DNA of 64,000 bases, from NCBI GenBank assembly GCA_019828595.1, contig JAHQRK010000014.1, positions 1,364,001 through 1,428,000 of the forward strand. The letters run 5' to 3'. Below are positions 52,652 to 63,099 of the stretch, piece after piece (positions within the stretch are counted from its first letter, which is position 1; each line of letters opens with the position of its first letter). Source of the stretch: Aphanomyces cochlioides. Taxonomy: Eukaryota; Oomycota; Saprolegniomycetes; Saprolegniales; Verrucalvaceae. The position numbers were made by a program, and so were the translations under genes. The notes under the pieces were generated by a model. It saw only the letters and a list, made by a program, of their open reading frames with translations, ran no database searches and was not told the DNA's origin.

Positions 52652-54300
52652 ATGATTGAGCGAAGTAGCGCGTTTGCATACGTCCAGCGGCGATCGATCG
52701 GCGAAACCACCTACGGCGAATACATTGATGATGTCTACGCTGAAGGTTCCAAGCAGCTTACGCTGAATCAGCAAAAGGTGATCCACCGTCAAGGTATGAA
52801 CGTTTGGCATATGGATTTGGATCCAGTCGAGAATCAATTCCTCCTCGTGGGAGCCGGGACTGGCGCGTTGTACATCTATGACATGTCTGTCTTCGACACG
52901 ACACCTCTCCCACCAGACTCGAGCTCAATTCGACCCATGTGCGCTGTGAAGCCGCTCAAACGACCGCGTGATGTCAAGCACTTCAACGCAGCGTTCACCC
53001 AGGCACGTCTATGGAATAGCGTCTGCTCATTCTTATCCGCGCAGGACCTTTCAGGACATGCTGGAGGTGTCACGGCTGTCCAGTGGTATCCTGTTGACAA
53101 TGGCATGTTCATTACGGCCTCTCATGACACTGTTGTGAAGTTATGGGATGCGAATGAAATGGAAGTCGCCAGTGCGTTCTGCGTCAAAGATGCTGTCCAC
53201 GCTGCAGTGTTTTCGTTGCTCGGCTCATCCATCCTGGCCGTCGGGACTGATCGTCCTGAAGTCCGTTTGTGTGACATCAGCATTGGGGCTTGCACTCATC
53301 GCCTTCTTGGCCATCGTGCAGCTATTCGATGCCTGAGCTGGTCCAGGACCAACGAGTTCCATCTAGCGTCTGGTGCTGCTGACGGCAGTGTACGCCTCTG
53401 GGGTAAATTGGAAACTCCTCGACACGAGTTGACTTCAGGTTAGACATTCGTCGATCTGGAGCTACAGCTTGCTTGCTGGTTCTCAACCAAGATGGTAAAG
53501 CCGATATCCCCAGTCGAGAATCGGTCGCGGTAAGCTTCTGCACTGATCATTCGTTGGGTTCATCTGAATAGCCCGCCGCCAAGAGACCAAAGCAAGATCC
53601 ACATATAGCTGCCAGCACATCCAAAGCACTAGCACATACTCAAGCGATTCAATCACTGCGCTATACTCCAGATGGACGATTCCTCGTGACGTCTGGAGCT
53701 GACCAGTGCATGAGGTTATGGAGTGCCGCGACTGGTGAACATTTGGTACGTAGATGCTATCACTGTCCTTCCTTAGAACAGCTTTGTAGTTTCACAACTA
53801 TGGCACAATTAAATGCCGCGGTGTCCGTCCTATTACTGTCGGCTTGGCACAAGAAGGAAACAGCGAATCTGCCATGGTAATTGCATTGTGTTCCTTGCGA
53901 CCATCGATGGTGCACCATGTAGATTTATCACCCGACTGGCAAGCAAGGCACAATCGTAACGTTTATGCTCCACGGCGAGTCCCATAGCACACCATGCACT
54001 AAGTACACTGGCCACTACAGCCGCGTCACAAGCTGTGTCTATCGCCCAACCACGAGAGTACTGCTGCTTCAACTCGGAGGATGCAAATTTCACTGCTTCT
54101 AGGAACTCATCAGCGGCGGCGAGGATGGATTGATCATGATGTGGAGCCCTCCGCAAGTTCGAGTGGATCCAACAAACGACAACTCTCCATCACAAGATGA
54201 AGAGGGACAAGCCCCAGCAGCAGTTCATGACGAAGATGCTTGGAGCGACGACGAAACGGCGCCGGCCGGTGACGTCTTTGTGCCGCCAATCCTTCGATGA
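52652..54300 (+). CDS. ERCC8: CSA/ERCC8 homologue, WD40 protein of transcription-coupled repair, six exons
   Basis: Exons 52652-53402, 53444-53529, 53572-53745, 53790-53876, 53923-54057 and 54103-54300 join in frame to 476 residues, with introns of 41-46 nt. The order matches ERCC8: N-terminal helix, MDLDPVENQFLLVGAGTGAL, AVQWYPVDNGMFITASHD, RLCDISIGACTHRLLGHRA, SVRLWDIRR (WDxR box restored by splicing) and SLRYTPDGRFLVTSGADQCM. CSA is the substrate receptor of a CUL4-DDB1 ubiquitin ligase that acts on stalled RNA polymerase II. The C-terminus is acidic and longer than in animals. The ATG at 52652 was chosen because the earlier open codons are non-ATG. Confidence 0.88.
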
Positions 54301-54508
54301 CAGTTACAATTATGATATTATAGAGGCATTCAATATGTAAATATATTATGACAGGATATAAACTTATGAAGTGTATCCTGCGAGATTATAGAATTCATGG
54401 TGGAATGTTTAAGACGATACATAAATTATGACAGGTTTGACAGTTTCAAGCACTGGCATGTGAGATACGATCGTTCGATCATTTAACCACAGCACAGACA
54501 CCAAGCGC
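54301..54508. other. Short AT-rich intergenic region
   Basis: About 200 bp between two plus-strand genes. A repeated acatttatgacagg-like motif (54346-54360 and 54420-54435) is present; nothing else. Confidence 0.4.
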
Positions 54509-55279
54509 ATGGATCGACAGCAGCAAGTGCGGATTCATCTCAAGCGTGCCATTAATTTGCCCCCAGACGGAGGTCTCTTTGGCTCCTGTACTTGCGATGC
54601 GTACGTTGTGATGCAAGTCCAAGGCGCGCAGAAAACACCACGTCCGTTCAAGAGTAAGGTGGTGCCGTTCACACTCAATCCCATCTGGACCGACCATGTC
54701 TACGTTGTGACGATCACCGAGACGGAACGGGAGCGGTGTGTCTTGCACGTCGCGCTCTATGACCACAACGATCTCTTGCCCGACGAGTTGGTCGGAGAAG
54801 TACACATTCATCTTGGCGAGCTTGCCAATGGGATTCACCAACAAGTCCATCATTTTCCACTCCAAGTGACGCGACGACGAAGAAGGCGACTGGAAAATTG
54901 TCAAGTGGAGCTCGCGTTTGATGTCATCACACACACGCGGACCAAGGAAACAGTCGAGCTCGAGGCGTGGGAGAACCAACGGTTCTCGCTGCTCCATCGA
55001 GGCTGGTCAAAAGCCCATTTGAAACCATCCGATCCGCTCCCTTGGACGTGCGAAGACGGCAAAGGCGGCGGCCACCACCTCTCTGACGTCGGCGGGAGTG
55101 CGCCTTCTGGCTTTGCCTCCCGTGTTGGTTGGCTTTACGATATTCGCCTTGGTGACGATAATGGATGGCTCTACGCGCGATCTTTTGCAGGTCCATGGTA
55201 CAACCAAGACGACGTGACGATGCAAGTCCGACAGCGCCGTTGGATCAATTCCTTCATCAAGTTAGCCGAGATGTCGTAG
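54509..55279 (+). CDS. C2-domain plus dysferlin/peroxin-type (DysF) domain protein
   Basis: 256 residues, single exon. Residues about 5-135 are a C2 fold (VRIHLKRAINLPP; DAYVVMQVQG; LNPIWTDHVYVV; ALYDHNDLLPDELVGEV) with Asp residues placed for calcium or lipid binding. A basic patch (RRRRRRL) links to a DysFN/DysFC-like part at about 150-250: ELEAWENQRFSLLHRGWSKA, DPLPWTCEDGKGG, GWLYDIRLGDDNGWLYARSF and RQRRWI. DysF domains occur in peroxins and dysferlins. No transmembrane helix, so it is probably a soluble protein recruited to membranes. Confidence 0.82.
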   Translation: MDRQQQVRIHLKRAINLPPDGGLFGSCTCDAYVVMQVQGAQKTPRPFKSKVVPFTLNPIWTDHVYVVTITETERERCVLHVALYDHNDLLPDELVGEVHIHLGELANGIHQQVHHFPLQVTRRRRRRLENCQVELAFDVITHTRTKETVELEAWENQRFSLLHRGWSKAHLKPSDPLPWTCEDGKGGGHHLSDVGGSAPSGFASRVGWLYDIRLGDDNGWLYARSFAGPWYNQDDVTMQVRQRRWINSFIKLAEMS

Positions 55280-55311
55280 CACGCAAGATTTTGAGCCACC
55301 ATGTACTATGA

Positions 55312-56856
55312 TTACAAGAATTTCGGTGGTTGCATATACCTAGACTTGACTGATACGTGCTTGAGCGGCCTTGCGACTTCGTCTGATGGCGGTGGTTTTC
55401 GCTTCCCTGTGGTCGGCTTAGGACTTAGAAGACCTGTGTTCTCCTTGAGAGTTAGTCCGACTTCAGCAGCAACTGCACTAGCACTGACGTCGCCAGACTT
55501 TGTTTTTCGAGCGAGAATGCGCTCCATGGCTTGCCTAGTCTTGTTGTATTTGTCTTCGAGTTCCGTGTGAGCGATCTGAAGCTTGGTGTACTCTCCGCAG
55601 GATTTTTCCGATGCGGCAAGCTTCGACCGCAGTTTTTCGACCGTCTGAAGCAATGAAGCCTTGTGATTGAGCTCCGTGACCAAGTGGGAATGCAAATCGG
55701 TCGGTGCTTCGACACCTAGCGTGCGTACCAGTTCATCTTGCAAAGCTTTGGTCATCTCTAGCTCGTTTCTGACTTCCGCCAATGCGGCGGCCTCGGCTTG
55801 GAGTTTGATTTCGTACGCATGTGCTTGATCTCGCCATTTCTTTTCAACATCAAGCTCCATCCGTCGAGTTTGGAGTTCTCGTGCTTGTTCTTCGAGTTGA
55901 AGCCTCTTCTTCGTATCTTCGATGGCCGACTGCACATCCATATTTTTTTGCTGGTGCTGTAGGAGTTCGAGGTCCCTCACATTTAGTTCGTTCTGTAGTC
56001 GATCGACTTCCCGCTTGAGAAAGGCTGTCTCTGTCATGTGGCGATCGATCTCTCCCTTGCTCGACTTCAGGTGAATCTGGAGCGTTGCGTGCTCCTCAGT
56101 AAGCTGGAGGAGTTTGGATTTAAGCTGCGTAGCATTTGTTTGGACTTCGGTTGAATGGGATTGAAGATAAGTGACTTGTTCACGCAGAGCGTTTGCTTCA
56201 CCTTGGAGTCGAGCACATTTTTCAACCATGGCATGGAGCTCGCTTTCGGCTTCACGCTGTGCATCTTTGCTGACACCAGCCTTGGCATTTAGCTGATTGT
56301 TAATGTGCTCGAATTCGACGTGCATTCGCTTTTTGTCGGCCTGGAGCTCTAGCACAGTGGATTCCTTTGTCGCAAGTTGTCCTCGCAATTGCTTTGCTTC
56401 GCCTTCCAAAGTCTGGATCGTAAACTCTTGTGATCTTAGTACTTTTTTCATCAAATCGACTTCGAGTAATTGCTTGTCTTTCGCGTCAATAGTTTCTTGA
56501 AGCGATTGAACTTTCGCAACGCTTGCTTTCCATGCAGCGTCCAGCTTTTGCAAATTGATCAAGGCCTTTTCGTGTCTTGTGTTCACAAGCACTAGTTGTT
56601 CTCTGTGTTCAACCAAACTTTGCTCCATCTGCATGAGCTCCTTCTTCATCATGAAGCTCTCTTCCTCCAATTCTAACGCCGTCGTGTCTCCACCCACTCG
56701 TTGCAGCAGCCGTTCCTGCGAGAGTTAGACGCGGAAGCATACCGTCATACGTACTCTTAAATGAGCGACTTCCATCTTTAGATCCATGCGATCCCGCTCC
56801 GCTTGGTCCAGCCGGAACCTTGTGCTCCCAACCAGCTCGTACGCATCCTGCTGCAT
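55312..56856 (-). CDS. Long coiled-coil protein, two exons
   Basis: Exon 1 (56856-56755, starting MQQDAYELVGSTRFRLDQAE) and exon 2 (56715-55312) join across a 39-nt intron to 501 residues. From residue 10 to about 425 the sequence is almost continuous heptad coiled coil rich in E, K, Q and L (for example MHVEFEHINNQL, ELNVRDLELLQHQQKN). A basic, Pro-rich C-terminus (TGKRKPPP) follows. It is a structural or cytoskeletal type protein, possibly centrosomal or ciliary; no specific family is claimed. It converges with the C2-DysF gene, the stops being about 30 bp apart. Confidence 0.75.
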
Positions 56857-56985
56857 GAGATTTTAAATTTTGAACCAATTTTCCCTCTGAAATTTCCGTA
56901 TAGCTTTAAAATTTATCCGGAAACATCCATCTGGCTATCAAAGACGAGACAAAATTTGACTTTGATGACTCGAATTTGATCGCTC

Positions 56986-57361
56986 TCAAGCCGACCTGAA
57001 GTAGAGTTTGAGCTCGTTACGAGGTTCTTCACATCGCCCCTGCGCACGCAGACAGTAATGGGCAAAGAATGAATTCTTGTTTGCATCAACTGGGTCAAAA
57101 ATACGGATATTGCTTGTTGGAACTCTAGGCGGCGTTGTTGTAAAGCTTGAGACAAATGTGATACGATATTGAATGGATAGCAAGTGTCATGTCGAATGTA
57201 GCTTGGGCTGCACAGGACCAAGCACACTTGAACGAACTTAGCTTTCTCTTTCGTTGAATAACATTGCCCGAAAGGTTGATACTAGTAGCCGTGGGGAGAT
57301 GTACATTAGTGAAGATTTCAACACTTCCCGCAGGAGCATGGTGAATAACGTGTGTTGCCAC
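56986..57361 (-). pseudogene. Decayed coding remnant of unknown family
   Basis: On the minus strand, a block starting MATHVIHHAPAGSVEIFTNV (57361) with NVIQRKRKLSSFK is followed in a second frame by VPTSNIRIFDPVDANKNSFF and CEEPRNELKLYFRSA, ending at 56986. The pieces read as one protein with a frameshift near 57160. The layout vaguely recalls an arrestin-like beta-sandwich, which is a guess. Confidence 0.3.
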
Positions 57362-57837
57362 ATCACTAAGACGATCTTAAGCTAATGCAGCCTCCATGAG
57401 CATCGAATAATCGCAGTTCATCCAAGTCCCCCGGGTGAATAGACTGGATAAAATTATACAGTAATTCTGGTGTAATTTCTATACAAATTATTGAATATTA
57501 TTGTTTTATACAGTTAATATAACCTTTTGAAGTTCTTGGTGCAATATGATGACATTTCAAACGGGTGAAACTTGACAAGCTTGACGCACCGACAGCCGCC
57601 AAGGCTTCGATCACGTCACTGAATGCTTCGTCAAAGGTCTTCTTGCCCAAGCCGCATCGTCACTGCGCCCTTGGCCAAGAATAAGCCACGACATTCTCCC
57701 TATCAACTCATGAGCCTTCGGTTTCTGACTTGAAAATATTTATAGTCAGTCGTTTCCATCTCGTGGGGTATTCTGGGAGACATACGTGACGGGGCAAGTC
57801 GTGCGGGCGTGTGTCGACGGCGAGGCAGCCATTCCCC
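57362..57837. other. Intergenic, promoter side of PDE gene
   Basis: No supported frame. AT-rich stretch 57450-57540. Confidence 0.35.
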
Positions 57838-60398
57838 ATGCGTGACATGAAGATTTCACGCTTTACGCGCATCTCCCCGTCGGCGGTGACCCTCGGGGAC
57901 GCCACGCGGTTGAAAACCACGTCCGAGTCGACGATTCGATACCATCCATTGACCGCGCACTTTGTCGGTCAGCCCAAGCTCGAGCAATTGTACATGGAGA
58001 AGGCCGCGAAAGAATGGTCGCCGCGGTCGTTCCGCATCGTCTGCGTCTTCCTCCTTCTCTACTTCATGACGATCTCTCCCAACTTGTACAACCTCATCTC
58101 GCCCGACCAGACCGTGCGGGACAAGTCGCAGACGTACTTTTTGTTTGTCTTCCCCGCCATGATCCCGATCCCGATCCTCCTCTGGTGCAGCATGCTCAAG
58201 CGCTTCCAGCCGTACTTCCACAACATCTACGCCATCATTGTGACCTGCTGGACCATCTCCATCATTGGCGGCGGCATGTACTCGATGCTCTTCGAGTGGA
58301 AACTCTACGTCCAGGACGACATCATGCAGCTCCTCAATGCGACCAACTTCCTCAACTCGACCGAAGTCTACACGATTGTCCATGACGAAGCGACGTGGCC
58401 ATATCCGACGTACACCGGCACTGGCCGCGACATTCTCTTTGACTACATGGGCCGCATCCTCCTCCCCGCCGCGACGATGAATATCAATCTCCTCCGCATG
58501 GTCTTGGTGTCGATTTTTATTCCTCTCTTGCGCATCGGCGCGGTCCAGTCGGCGGTCGTGAGCCTCATCACGACGTCCGCGTACACCGTCGTGACCATCT
58601 ACGTCTACCCGTCGACGTCCAACAAGTATTTCAACACCAACAAAGTGCTCGTCTTTTGCTTTCCCCTGCTCTTTGCGATCATCATGCTCCTCCAGAACCG
58701 CGACATGGAGCGCATGCTCCGCGTCGAGTTTTTGCAAATGCACGACAAGGAGATGGAAGCCGAGACGGCCAAGAAACAGCGCGAAGCCATCGCGGAGGAA
58801 AACAAAAACCTCAAGAAGGAGCTCCAGAAGCAGCAAGATTGCCTCGACACACCCATCGACTTGGAAAGCCCCGTGCATAAAATCATCGCCGACCTGAAAG
58901 CACTCCAGGAAGAGAGCCACTTCACGGACGCGCAGTCCTTCCGCATGGCGGCCATCATCTCCGCGCTCTCTCGTCTCGACACGAATCTCTTCACGCCTGA
59001 CATCCTCTCGCAAATGTCCAACACCGCCACCGAAGTCGACAAGGACACCAAGAACTGGGCGATCTCCGTCCTCGGCAAGAAGGAATACAGCGCGACGAGC
59101 CGCCTCACTAACGTTGCAGTGCTCGGAACCCCCGAGAACCGATCCAAGTCGAGCAGCCACAGCCTCGGCGAGATATTTGCACCGCTCGAACACATGCCAT
59201 CCCTCGAGGACAGCTTGCTGACCGAGATCGCCCTCACTGTCGAGCGCGACGGATGGGACACGGATGTCTTCTCGCTCGAGACGGGAGGACGGCCGCTCTT
59301 TGTGATCGGCACCGCGCTGTTCGACAAGCACAATTTTTATGACGAAGTCAAGGTGGATCCGGTCGCGATGAAGAACTTTCTCCTCTGCATCGATCAAGGC
59401 TACATCGGCAATCCATACGTACGTCATGATGATCCCTTTCTCGTCGCTAACTCGGCGCTTCTTCCGCGTAGCACAATGTTTTTCACGCCGCAGATGTGAT
59501 GAATTCCGTCAACTACTTGATCTCGCAGCTCCAACTCGGCCATATTCAATCCATGCTGACCGTCCATGAGTTCTTCGCGGCACTTGTCGCGGCGGCGATT
59601 CACGACTACAAACATCCAGGGAAGAGCAACAACTTTATGATCAAAGCGCGGCACCGTCTCGCGATGCAGTACCACGATAAGTCCGTGCTGGAAAACATGC
59701 ATCTCGCAGAAGCTTTCCTCCTCACGCAGGAGAACTCCAGCTGTGATATCTGGGCCCGCATGAAGGACAAGCCGTACCGCGACATGCGGAAAGCCATCAT
59801 CGAGATGGTCCTCGCGACGGATCTCAGCTTGCATCTGCAGCTCGTAGGGAGTCTCAAGTCGATGATCATCTCGGACGAAAAGCACGACATCTCAAACGAT
59901 CCCATGGTGCTCATGCGGGTACAAAGCGCACTGTCATCGTCGTCTTGAGAGTTCGTTGTAGGTTGTCGTCAAGTGCGCCGACATTGGTCATTCCGCGAAA
60001 TCCGTCAAGCTCCATGGACTGTGGTCGTCTCTGATCGTTGAAGAGTTCTTCCTTCAGGGGGATGCAGAGCGCGATTCAAACTCTGAAGTGTCGCCGTTCA
60101 TGGACCGCTGGGCCGAAAACAGCGCCAAGGTTTGCATTGAGATCATTGCACATAGGGTGTTCATGTGTGGTTGTGGTAGAACCAAATCGGCTTTTTCGAA
60201 TTTATTGTCCTCCCGTTCTTTGACACGGTGGCGCAAGTGGTGTTCCAAGACGACTTCAAGCCGATCCACATGGCCACGAAGCGCAACTACGCCCTGTGGA
60301 AGGAGGCCGCGAGTCGGAATATGACGTCGATCGCTGCGATCCGAGACGAGTTATTTCAGGACGACAACACACTAGCAGAAACGCTCGCGGAGCGATAA
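57838..60398 (+). CDS. Membrane-anchored 3',5'-cyclic nucleotide phosphodiesterase, four exons
   Basis: Exons 57838-59418, 59472-59918, 59962-60129 and 60180-60398 join in frame to 804 residues. Six hydrophobic spans lie between about residues 55 and 295 (for example IVCVFLLLYFMTISP, LVFCFPLLFAIIMLL). A coiled-coil segment (KEMEAETAKKQREAIAEENK) follows, then the class I PDE catalytic domain. Its metal-binding signature is complete: YHNVFHAADV (restored by splicing), AAIHDYKHPGKSNN, VLATDLSLH and KCADIGHSAK, with SAKNQIGFFEFIVLPFFD near the end. It should hydrolyse cAMP and/or cGMP at a membrane. The six-span plus coiled-coil architecture differs from animal PDEs. The start is the first ATG. 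Confidence 0.92.
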
Positions 60399-60635
60399 CC
60401 ACGACGCAACCGTAGATGGATACGTAGTTAATATAAGTGAACGAACCCATGGAGCCGACTCCGTTGCGGGGGTGAAGCTGCGGGCAGAATAAGAGTCTTC
60501 TCTTATTGGCCGTTCTTGGCGTCAATCGTTAGGGCAAAGTCAGAGTGTGCCGACGAGGATACGTCGCTGCAGTACTTTATTTTTGATTGCACCAGCGACC
60601 TATGCTCGAATTTCGCCAGGGGAAATGTATCTACA
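60399..60635. other. Spacer, no feature
   Basis: Between the PDE gene and a MITE. Confidence 0.35.
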
Positions 60636-60863
60636 GTCGGTACTCCATTTAACGTACCCACTATAACCTAATACCTCTATATTATTAATATTTCAATAAA
60701 TATTCATTTATGAAGATAAACTTTAGTCCGTGAATATTTGACGATAAATCCTTTAAATCTTATACTAGTACATAATATGTGTAAGATTTAAAGGATTTAC
60801 CCCCAAACCCCCAAACCTCTTATAAATTATTAAGTTGAAGGGTACGTTAAATCGAGTATGGAC
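60636..60863. mobile_element. Small MITE with strong internal hairpin
   Basis: Terminal inverted repeats of about 24 bp: gtcggtactccatttaacgt on the left; the right end reversed reads gtccatactcgatttaacgt. TA-containing flanks are compatible with a Tc1/mariner target. Inside, 60745-60765 and 60779-60799 are inverted copies (20 of 21) of taaatcctttaaatcttac. It lies 170 bp upstream of the nuclease-kinase start codon. Confidence 0.65.
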
Positions 60864-61030
60864 TAGGATTAACGACAATTTCAGCCAATGAAAATAATAC
60901 TTTGATTTATTCCAACCAATAGAATTGTTATTCTGTATTCTTTAGATTCTCCTCGTCTCCGATTGGTCAAGTCCGACCACTTGATACAGCTGTGTACTTT
61001 GGCGCCGTTCTCAATTCTTGCAAACACTCC

Positions 61031-62740
61031 ATGCCGGTCCAAAAAGAAACCGTGAGGGCCATTGTGAAACGATGGGTTGCAGCACGAAACGTAGCGATAC
61101 CCAGGAACCTTGATCTTAACGACGCAGAGTCCTTTGACGACGCAGAGTCCTTTGACGCCTATAGTCTCTGCAAGGCAATCCGTGTCTGGTCAATTCCTCG
61201 TCCAATGATAGAGGATTTCGAAACTTTCATCACTTGTCAGACCCAACCAGTCTTTATGATGAGTGAACGAGTGCACATGACACTCGGTCTTGTATCGCGA
61301 CAAACGGGGATATCAACTGGAACATCAACCACAGTTTGTGCAAAGAAATCGAGGACGCCAAAAGAAGTCGGAGCATGGACCTTCGACGATTTGCCGGAAA
61401 TTCCAGACGATCTGTGGGCCGCCACGCCTGTGACGACACAACGTGCCGTAAATACATTCAGCGCTGAAGGTTTGCAACACTGCACAAACGAAGCAGAAAT
61501 ATGCGCTGGTTTCTCGCGACTTTTGTGGTATGTATGCGAATGCATCGGCAGTGAAAAATACGAGGCCACCGGCTCCCATGCCAATGTCGTCGGCCGGCCT
61601 GACTTGGTAGTGTGGCGATCGCGCCACACTATTGAGGAGAAGCTGGCACTTGTGATCGAATGCAAGACGCCATGGGGTTTTGACCTTGATCACCATGCGC
61701 TTCTCGCTGAAATCTACAACTCGCACAAAGACCACCATGAGCATTGGGCGACACATGACGACAAATCGTATGATTGTCCACCGGGATTGACAATTGGACG
61801 CAAAGTATTTCATGCAGTCCGACAATTGTACGGGTATATGGCGACCAACAATAGTCGCTACGGCATCCTCACCACATTCACGACTACGTTCCTCTTCAAG
61901 CAAGACCACCAAGGCAAGCTCTTCATTTCCAAGGGCCTCGCAGCCGACGGATTTGACCCGATGACAGTCCTTGAAGCTATCGCACGTCTCCTGCTGATCG
62001 ACCATCTTCCTGCTGGGAAAGACCTTTCTGAAGCGGAACTGTGCACGATAATGAATCCATCCGCACAAGAGATGCCTAAACCAAGCAAATCCGCGGGAAA
62101 GAAAAAAAAGAAGTCCAAGAAACCAACCCCAAAAAAGCACAAAGCTAGCGACACCCAGGCGCCTACGGAAGAAGACGACAGAGAGCTCGTTCTTATCACC
62201 GACCTTCCCAATTACCATGTCATTGCCGGTGGTGGCAGCGCCAGTATCGTCTCCACCGAGCTCGACGACATCCCCGTGGCCATCAAAGCCGTCGATACGT
62301 GCAAGAAGCCCGGATTGCTGGACGAACTCCAACACGAATGTGACGCCTACGTGGCCCTCAAGACTCTCCAGGGGGTTTGTATCCCCATGCTTGTTCGCCC
62401 TGCTCCCGTGGTACTCTGGGAAGGCATTTTGGATGGCCTGGTTCTTTCCTTTATCAAAGGACAGACGTTGGAAAAGATGGGAATGGATGGGATCGCAACC
62501 ATCCCCCTCGAGTGTCGACAACAAGCCGTCCAAGACCTGCGCAAGATCCACTCACTGGGTGTTTTGCATGGCGACATGGCGGATCGCAACCTGATTTGGT
62601 GCGAAGACGATCGTCCTCGCATTGTCTTTGTCGACTTCGGCCGTGCTGTCACGTCGTGCGATGTCAAAGATGGTCGGTTGAAGTACGAAGAGTATGAACT
62701 TTGTGGCATCCTTCAGATCCGCTACATGGACACGATTTGA
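61031..62740 (+). CDS. PD-(D/E)XK nuclease-like and protein-kinase fusion (CRN-associated architecture)
   Basis: 569 residues from the first ATG (61031), one exon. Residues about 145-285 look like a restriction-endonuclease fold: helix with E155, D191 (GRPDLVVW), E210-x-K212 (VIECKTPW) and Q265 (QLYGYM). A lysine-rich linker (357-371) could be a nuclear signal. Residues about 390-569 form a short kinase: glycine loop GGGSAS (400), K419 (VAIKAV), E436 region, catalytic HGDMADRN (D515, N520) and DFG (D535). The compact C-lobe recalls Bud32/RIO-type kinases. This nuclease-kinase pairing is known among CRN-related effectors and fungal relatives. No signal peptide or LFLAK header is visible. An 18-bp tandem duplication encodes DAESFD twice near residue 31. 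Confidence 0.8.
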   Translation: MPVQKETVRAIVKRWVAARNVAIPRNLDLNDAESFDDAESFDAYSLCKAIRVWSIPRPMIEDFETFITCQTQPVFMMSERVHMTLGLVSRQTGISTGTSTTVCAKKSRTPKEVGAWTFDDLPEIPDDLWAATPVTTQRAVNTFSAEGLQHCTNEAEICAGFSRLLWYVCECIGSEKYEATGSHANVVGRPDLVVWRSRHTIEEKLALVIECKTPWGFDLDHHALLAEIYNSHKDHHEHWATHDDKSYDCPPGLTIGRKVFHAVRQLYGYMATNNSRYGILTTFTTTFLFKQDHQGKLFISKGLAADGFDPMTVLEAIARLLLIDHLPAGKDLSEAELCTIMNPSAQEMPKPSKSAGKKKKKSKKPTPKKHKASDTQAPTEEDDRELVLITDLPNYHVIAGGGSASIVSTELDDIPVAIKAVDTCKKPGLLDELQHECDAYVALKTLQGVCIPMLVRPAPVVLWEGILDGLVLSFIKGQTLEKMGMDGIATIPLECRQQAVQDLRKIHSLGVLHGDMADRNLIWCEDDRPRIVFVDFGRAVTSCDVKDGRLKYEEYELCGILQIRYMDTI

Positions 62741-63099
62741 ATCTGCGAGATTGAATGTCTGTCGACGTAACGCAGAGAGCTACGCAGAGCGAAAGTTAGT
62801 TTACACCGTCGACGATTACTTATTTATGTTTAAGCTGCATTGATGCGTCTATTCCTTGATAATCGTCAACTCTGTTTGCGTTTGGTAAAAGCGATATGCC
62901 TCCAGTAAGTGGTCGACGTGTGAGGTTCGCTACTGGACGAGGACGTATAAGTCGAGGTACAGTAGTGAACGTAAAGCCCTTTGCTTGAGAACGCATGAAT
63001 CAAGCGATGGAGTGCCATCGACACAAGAGGCATCCTGGAATTACTCAAAGCCTTCAACTCCAAAGACTCAAGCCCTCAATTATCTTCATTTTGTTCTAA
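62741..63099. other. Spacer, no gene recognised
   Basis: Short frames on both strands without support. Confidence 0.35.

Noticed and set aside
52981..53043. Possible extra intron in CSA exon 1 (between FTQ and DLSGH)
   Set aside because: The frame stays open through it, the only GT..AG pair would break the frame, and a GC-AG intron of 42 nt is possible but unproven.
57856..59427. 523-codon open frame on the minus strand
   Set aside because: It is antisense to the PDE gene, whose catalytic motifs and splice sites are unambiguous. The antisense product is a low-complexity run of E, D, R, H and V.
61325..62551. 408-codon open frame on the minus strand
   Set aside because: Antisense shadow of the nuclease-kinase gene with no motifs of its own.
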